Assembly: GCA_035048485.1 (NCBI GenBank)
Contig: CM068583.1
Location: 50,767,790 to 50,831,789 of the forward strand
Direction of reading: 5' to 3'
Origin: Pteria penguin
Lineage: Eukaryota; Mollusca; Bivalvia; Pterioida; Pteriidae
DNA: 64,000 bases
Part shown: positions 58,560 through 64,000 of the stretch, in pieces
How positions within the stretch are numbered: position 1 is the first letter of the stretch
How the letters are laid out: every line of letters begins with the position of its first letter
The notes under the pieces: generated by a model
The model's input: only the letters and a program-made list of their open reading frames with translations
Databases searched by the model: none
What the model was told of the DNA's origin: nothing
Program-made: the position numbers and the translations under genes

Positions 58560-59220
58560 AACCTGGCGATTTCAGATTTCCTATTGTAAATTTCCCTTAT
58601 TTGGATAGTTACAGATATTTCTAGATTAGACTCCCATCATACGGTATTTATAGAATTCAGTAGCTTCGATTTGCCAATGCCCGCACTAAGGTTTTGGACT
58701 TCCATACAAAAAATTACATATATGAAATGAAGTTGGAACTTTCCACTCAGGGTTACAAGAATCAAGCCTTCGGAAATTGTTTAGGTCCTATTCAGAACTT
58801 TTATCAAAATTTGAAAATATTACTTACGCAACAATATATATCCAATGGAAATTATCATCCCAATTTCTACGGTGATCTTGTGTAGAAACTTAATGGAATC
58901 TGAAATTTCGATAAGTTTATCTCCTTGGGTTCCAAAATAGTGAAATGCCTTCGTTCATGATCTACAATAATATGACCCGGAGATAGTAAAAAAAACCCCG
59001 TAAGTCTTGTATTTAACGCCTCTACAGTCTAATATAGAGAATTTTACTTGAACGTGTACGCTAAGCAACAGGCGCATGGAAACTATATGGTGGGCCTTAT
59101 TGAAACCCTTTTCAAAGGAGAAATGGTTCGGAACCTCATTTTCTCTTACTGTGTATTGGGACTTTTTCAGATCAAGGGTCTGAGTTCGCTTCCAGATCAG
59201 CAAAGCACGGTTTACTCATG
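58560..59220 (+). pseudogene. Penelope-like C-terminal remnant, paralogue of 29510-30110
   Basis: VLDFHTKNYIYEMKLELSTQ then GYKNQAFGNCLG and a HPNFYGDLV end in one 63-codon frame (58694-58885), then decay. The same order as in the 29.5-kb block. Confidence 0.7.
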
Positions 59221-59384
59221 TTGATATCAATTTATATAATTTTGATATCTTCGTATTACTCAGCATTACTATACATCTTTATATTTTTATGACCTCTTAA
59301 TTTGAGAAATTTGTTGATCCTTGCTCTCTATATGGAGGATTATTTATAGATTTTTAAATGTGTGCCTTTTAATTATACTGCTTT

Positions 59385-59530
59385 TGTGTAAAGTGGGAAG
59401 GAGGTCCCATAAACCATTTAAACCCTCCAGTTGATTAACTACTGTCATATCAATTGGCCTTCCTAGATCGGTATCGTAACTGCACTTTTATCGAAAGTTT
59501 TGTTATGTTCTTATGTCTGCCTTTTTCAAA
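59385..59530 (+). repeat. Element tail module, diverged
   Basis: CAATTGGCCTTCCTAGATCG and TATCGTAACTGCACTTTTAT match the 30.3-kb copy. Confidence 0.65.
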
Positions 59531-60340
59531 TTGTTACAAATTGAATATTAAGAGTAATTTCTGTCATACGTCAGATGCATTTATCTTTTCCTTCGAGCAC
59601 TGTGATGTTTGCACTGGATATATGCCAAAAATAGTTCATGAGGGGTGGACAGGAGTTAGTAGTAGCACCAGGTGAATTTTGCAGTGTATTCATATTTTTA
59701 TGTGCTTGATGTGAAAGAAATTCAAAACATTTTTCCTTTCGCTGATATCTCTATCCTATCAAAATTTTGAAGATGCCAAATTTTGGCCTTTTAATGAAAT
59801 ATTTCCTTTTTTGTATATATTTCATAGTTGATTTCGTGACTGAAACGGAACGGACAATTCTGACATTTTTAGAATTTTTGTCATTTTTCTGTCAATTATA
59901 TTTCCCCGGTTAACACCTTTGTCTCCTTCCCCCTCCTGCTGCTTGTCTCACCCTCATTTCAGTATATGGCATCAGGATGATGAGCTAAATGTATAACAAA
60001 GCTGGGATGTGATTGGTAAAGAATGGTAAAATCTCCGCAACAGGATACGGACAGAATACTGCTATATACGTTATTACATGTATAAAACTGTGAATAAAGC
60101 AGAATTTTTTTTCAAAAATAACGGTATTTATGATCAAATTTGTATTATTATACAACAATTATTATTGGCTAATTATTCATTGGTGAAAAAATTCTTGCTC
60201 TGTCTCTAATGAAAAAATATTCCCTTGCCTCAAGGTTGAGGTAAAAAAATAATCTGACTGGGTTAAAAAAAACCCAGCCCCCAAATCAAATGGACGGTGC
60301 CTTATTTTAGGAACACCTAGATCATGGTCACATCCACATG
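59531..60340. repeat. Duplicated non-coding block, copy B
   Basis: Paralogous to 30426-31220 (GCCAAAAATAGTTCATGA, AACGGAACGGACA, CAGTATATGGCATCAGGATG, AACTAGATCATGG/ACCTAGATCATGG). Confidence 0.8.
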
Positions 60341-60360
60341 GTTATCACAAAAGATTTTTG

Positions 60361-60560
60361 CAATTTTCTGCAGTCCTATCTTTTAGAAAGGTACTACTGG
60401 CTGCCTTCAGGAATTAAAACGAATTTTTCAGTGCTTGTGGTGCCGCATCCGGAGTTTTCTTTCATTTGTTTTTGAATACTGGATATTCATGCATTTTACT
60501 ACCCTGTACCTTATTTGTAATTACGTAGTATATGGACAAATATGCTTCAAGTGTATCGTC
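60361..60560 (-). pseudogene. Degraded lectin exon 2, sister of 37008-37240
   Basis: GTCCTATCTTTTAGAAAGGT, CTGCCTTCAGGAATTAAAAC, CAGTGCTTGTGGTGCCGCAT align to the PGGLKYISG, CGTSTTEKS part of exon 2. No frame remains. Confidence 0.65.
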
Positions 60561-60594
60561 ATACATACAAATAAAACGAGATAAACCCGTCGGA

Positions 60595-61220
60595 TGTAAG
60601 ATTTGTAAAATAACTTAAACTACAATACGTGTAGTCTAGAATAATGATTAGGGGGAGATTGTAGCACACCTTATTATATTTATAACAATAATAACGACAT
60701 TACCTGTTGATTGTCACCTTGTGTAATTTCCTACTTGACACGGCATTTGGATATCCTATGTTTTGAAAATTAGAAATATTTGTCTCCATGTGGCACACAC
60801 GGAATAATCGTTCATTATATTAAATGTATACAGTCGAATTTACTGTGATAAACTAATAATCCTTAAACAAGGACAATCTCCCTCATGCATGGCATTGTCC
60901 TTAGTTGGGTTCTTTGGATTTTACTTTTAAGTCAGTTTGGCAATTACTATGTTCTACAAATATTCATGTATATAATTTGGATATCCACATTTCGGCTTTC
61001 TGTACCACTGAAAAGACATGAGTTGTCGGAATGCGCATATTGTACTCTAATAACGTATATATCTTACGTTTATTGTTATACTAGCCAACATGAAATAGCG
61101 TTAAGCATGGACATGGCCAACAATCTTCACACAAAACATGAGAAAATGATTATGCATATAAGTCTGTCAGATGTACACTAAAATGATGAACAAAAATTCT
61201 CAATCCATTCGGCCTACGCA
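60595..61220. repeat. Duplicated block, copy B
   Basis: Paralogue of 37730-38330. A 98-codon ORF here (60885-61181) is disrupted in copy A and has no recognisable domain. Confidence 0.85.
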
Positions 61221-61306
61221 ATAGCAGATCTTGTTCATGGATTAAATGTATTGAATCCTTTGCATAACTACTAAGCCGTTTTCGTGCCATTTTACAGAAG
61301 AGAACT

Positions 61307-62080
61307 TTTTTATCTTGTTCGAACGAGAAAAAATCTAGTTCGAACGAGAAAAAATCTCCTTAGAACGTGATAATTTTCTCGTATAAAGTATAATTCATTA
61401 TATTGCGAAGAAGATGAATGCGTGGGGGAAAAAAAGGGGGCGGGTATTATGCCATCAGAGATAATCTGCCCTCCTCTTGTAATTAAAAGTATAATAATAG
61501 TTGTAAATTATGATTTATACATTTCAGAATTGAAATTTAAACTGAATGGTACTTACTGAAATACAGTAGAACACATAACTATGCATTATTGTATAGCTCC
61601 ATGGTGACTTCTGCCACATAACTGAGCCGGTAACTCCTCTTTTTTCTTTCATTAATGATTAATATTAATTTGTGAGGTCACTGAGCCAAATTAGTTTGAT
61701 TCCAGTGGCTTAAAACATAAAAAACATAAATATGAAATGGAGGAGATGAGGCTCCAAATCAAATGTTACAAACATACTTTAGATCTGCCATTTGACAGAC
61801 TGAAATAATACGTATAATGTATTCCAACTAAATTCAGGCCATACACGGCCAAATGCTCTTGCCTATGTAGTTATCTAAATGATCAAACATCCGCTACTAA
61901 AGAAATTGTTAGAAAATATCAAAAGATTTATTGATGGACGATATTCCATTTCTTTCTATCGGTTAATAACACTTATCACTGTAGATTATGGTATATGATA
62001 TTAGTTTCTCGTTCGAACGAGATAATTTCTCGTTCGAAAGAGATTTTTTTTTCTCGTTCAAACGAGATAGTTTCTCGTTC
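61307..62080. mobile_element. Element with CTCGTTCGAACGAG terminal repeats, interrupting a lectin
   Basis: The left end holds GTTCGAACGAGAAAAAATCT repeated twice. The right end holds TCTCGTTCGAACGAGATAAT, TCTCGTTCGAAAGAG and TCTCGTTCAAACGAGATAG. The core motif is itself palindromic. No transposase is present. The right end abuts lectin exon 2 sequence at 62081. Confidence 0.7.
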
Positions 62081-62566
62081 TGGTCCTCCAGGATATTCAG
62101 AGGCAACTAGAAATAGAAACATGGTTTTCTGATAAAATGTTTTGATTTATCAATGGTACGTTGTTTATCAGACTTTTCTATTTATCAGCGCTCAAAAGTA
62201 GAGTCGAAGTAGAAAAGGAAAACAAATCGTCACATAAATGACCCAACCCTCTCAGGCTTGTTATTGGGTTGGCGTTAATGCATATACACTCATTGTTCAG
62301 TGTTTTGTTGCATTATTCTATTAATTTCATCATATATTTCTGTACTGGTAAGTGTGTTAGTGAACTGCAGTCATCGTAATCTAAACGACAGCATATTTTC
62401 ACTTTCAGATAAACAATATGCTTTTAAATGATATGATACATATTTATTAGTTACAATTAACACTACAATATTTCTCTGAAAAGAGATTGGTATGTTGGAA
62501 TTTACCCTGTGATAACACTGCATTTGGTAGAATCACTGCAACAACCAGATATAGTCCAGAAATCAT
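62081..62566 (-). pseudogene. Jacalin-related lectin, truncated
   Basis: Exon 1 (62566-62506) is intact: MISGLYLVVAVILPNAVLSQ, one residue different from the plus-strand copy, with the same GTAAAT donor. Exon 2 begins after TATTTCTAG at 62106 with VASEYPGG-like codons but stops at 62081, where the CTCGTTCGAACGAG element starts. The remaining roughly 400 bases of the exon are not found on the far side of the element, so sequence was lost as well. Confidence 0.85.
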
Positions 62567-62632
62567 TTTGTAGTACACCAGAATCTCTCTGTACAAAGCG
62601 GTATAACACATTAAATGTAAACAGATTAATAG

Positions 62633-62755
62633 AATCTACCGCTATTGTCCGGTGGTGACAGAGAAATCAACTAACCCGAGCGTTAAATTAGCTTAGTCCA
62701 TGCCGAGGCTTGGTTAGTTGATTTCTCTGTCACTACCGGACAATAGCGGTAGATT
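62633..62755. mobile_element. 123-bp near-perfect hairpin MITE
   Basis: AATCTACCGCTATTGTCCGG + TGGTGACAGAGAAATCAACTAACC is mirrored by GGTTAGTTGATTTCTCTGTC + ACTACCGGACAATAGCGGTAGATT. About 44-bp arms with one mismatch. Confidence 0.85.
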
Positions 62756-62829
62756 ATTTTTCGCCCATTCAATAATTTGCCCATAAATTTGTCATTTTCC
62801 CTTCCGTTTTGTTGGAAAATGAACAAAAA

Positions 62830-63300
62830 TTAGGTTGCTTGACGTTGACGTATGTCGTGTTTGCTTATGACGTCATGATAACATTGAGCGCGAAATAGGT
62901 CGTGTAGCTTATCTTCCACCCCCCTGTGGGAGACATTTTGGTCATTTTGCAGTAAATATGAGAATAACTCTGTGAATATGGGAGAAAAAGCTGTCTTTTT
63001 CATGGAAATATTTCTGAGTGTTTCCTGAATATAGAAAGCTAGTACTAATTTTTTTGTCATAACTATAGGAATATACATGTAACGCTATCAATTCATTGCA
63101 CCCGATTTGTATTTCGACAACACAAATGTAAAATACGAAAGTAACCGGTGTCACATGACTATGGCACTAACACAGTGGACATTCACGGACCTGAAATTCA
63201 GGGGTGAGACCAGGTGCCCCGGAGGAGTGAGCGTCTCCTGTTTAGCTAACCACACCCGCCGTGAATGCCCTTACATACAGACGAAACAAATATAATTCAG
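62830..63300 (-). promoter_or_regulatory. Upstream module of the truncated lectin
   Basis: Inverted copy of the modules at 16180, 25890 and 50960: GGTGAGACCAGGTGCCCCGG, GAGCGTCTCCTGTTTAGCTA, TGTCACATGACTATGGCACT and ACGCTATCAATTCATTGCAC. It joins the two halves seen separately elsewhere. Confidence 0.6.
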
Positions 63301-63429
63301 CACTGTATTTATACATAAATGTGACCAAACACTGTGTAGAAAGTGTCACAGCCACACAACATCAGGAAAAGGGTAAAATAACACTTAAGATTAAAGACTA
63401 AAGTACAAAATTCCATCATGTAATAAAGC

Positions 63430-63560
63430 AAATGTATTACCAAACTGACTGAGTTCGATATAGGGATCTGATGCAATTTGAAATCCCCCTTTCATGAATG
63501 TTAACGACATTTTGGGATCTGACTATAGAAACTAATCGTCGTAACTTTGTGACTTTTGAC
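63430..63560 (+). pseudogene. Penelope-like subfamily B, extreme C-terminal fragment
   Basis: TTCGATATAGGGATCTGATG and TTAACGACATTTTGGGATCT match the end of the 57.1-kb and 53.3-kb copies (the YSDLVQF ... LTDILGP codons). Confidence 0.65.
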
Positions 63561-64000
63561 TTGATTTCACATAATACGTATATATACAGACATTTCACTA
63601 TACTTGATTTGACATAATAGTATTTATACGGACATTTGACTATAGTTGATTTGACATAATACGTATATATACAGACATTTGACTATACTTCATTTGACAT
63701 AATACGTATATATACAGACATTTGACTATACTTCATTTGACATAATACGTATATATACAGAATTTGACTATACTTGATTTGACATAATACGTATATATAC
63801 AGACATTTGACTATACTTGATTTGACATAATACGTATATTTACAGACATTTGACTATACTTGATTTGACATAATACGTATATATACAGACTTTTGACTAT
63901 ACTTGATTTGACATAATACGTATATATACAGACATTTGACTATACTTGATTTGACATAATACGTATGTATACAGACATTTGACTATACTTGACTTGACAT
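63561..64000. repeat. 43-bp tandem array from the subfamily B 3' flank
   Basis: ACGTATATATACAGACATTT + GACTATACTTGATTTGACATAAT repeats about ten times (starts near 63661, 63704) and runs off the right edge. Single copies of this sequence follow the element C-terminus at 57200-57250 and, inverted, at 53185-53225. Confidence 0.9.

Noticed and set aside
60885..61181. 98-codon ORF with hydrophobic N-terminus
   Set aside because: Broken in the paralogous block at 38020-38300 and without recognisable similarity.

Overview
The window is AT-rich, intron-bearing animal DNA and most likely comes from a bivalve mollusc. That is inferred from the repeat families (units built on TGACCTTTGTCC, on GTGCACCAGATGCGC, and on the TGCAACTGC/TCCAAGGGTCATAA type), the jacalin-like lectin family and the dense Penelope-like, Tc1, LINE and gypsy debris. 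No bacterial gene structure is seen: no operons and no ribosome binding sites.

Layout. (1) 403-8381, minus strand: six coding exons of a sideroflexin gene. The start codon is present; the C-terminal exons lie left of base 1. Its introns hold four or five minisatellites and two TIR transposons. The last visible exon sits between two tandem arrays, each built from that exon's own splice junction. (2) 8382-16552: 5' flank, a foldback transposon with a 9-bp target duplication (10599-12606), a LINE remnant, a lectin exon pseudogene, a 116-codon ORF of unknown function and a large hairpin. (3) 16553-25726: a complete Ty3/gypsy-type LTR retrotransposon with about 99% identical LTRs, tRNA primer site, gag with a CCHC knuckle, a canonical UUUAAAC -1 frameshift site, and a pol broken by several single-base indels in homopolymers. 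(4) 26-31 kb: LINE and Penelope-like remnants with a recurring hairpin-forming tail module. (5) 31.7-38.3 kb: a short SAP-like coding exon with a duplicated 5' leader, and a 1486-bp Tc1 transposon inside a 378-bp tandem repeat. (6) 38.8-62.6 kb: a jacalin-related lectin cluster. One two-exon copy looks intact (38807-39903, minus), one has a one-base frameshift (51305-52140, plus), one is truncated (62081-62566, minus) and three are degraded exons. They are interleaved with Penelope-like fragments and MITEs. (7) 63.56-64 kb: a 43-bp tandem array running off the right edge.

How it fits together. The only host genes supported are sideroflexin (mitochondrial carrier), the secreted jacalin-like lectins and, less surely, the SAP-like exon. 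The 27.6-39.9 kb and 57.5-62.6 kb segments are paralogous and in the same orientation; each ends in a minus-strand lectin, so segmental duplication helped expand the lectins. A repeated theme is transposons landing inside tandem arrays (58-bp, 43-bp, 378-bp and 146-bp arrays), which lets the target sites be read exactly.
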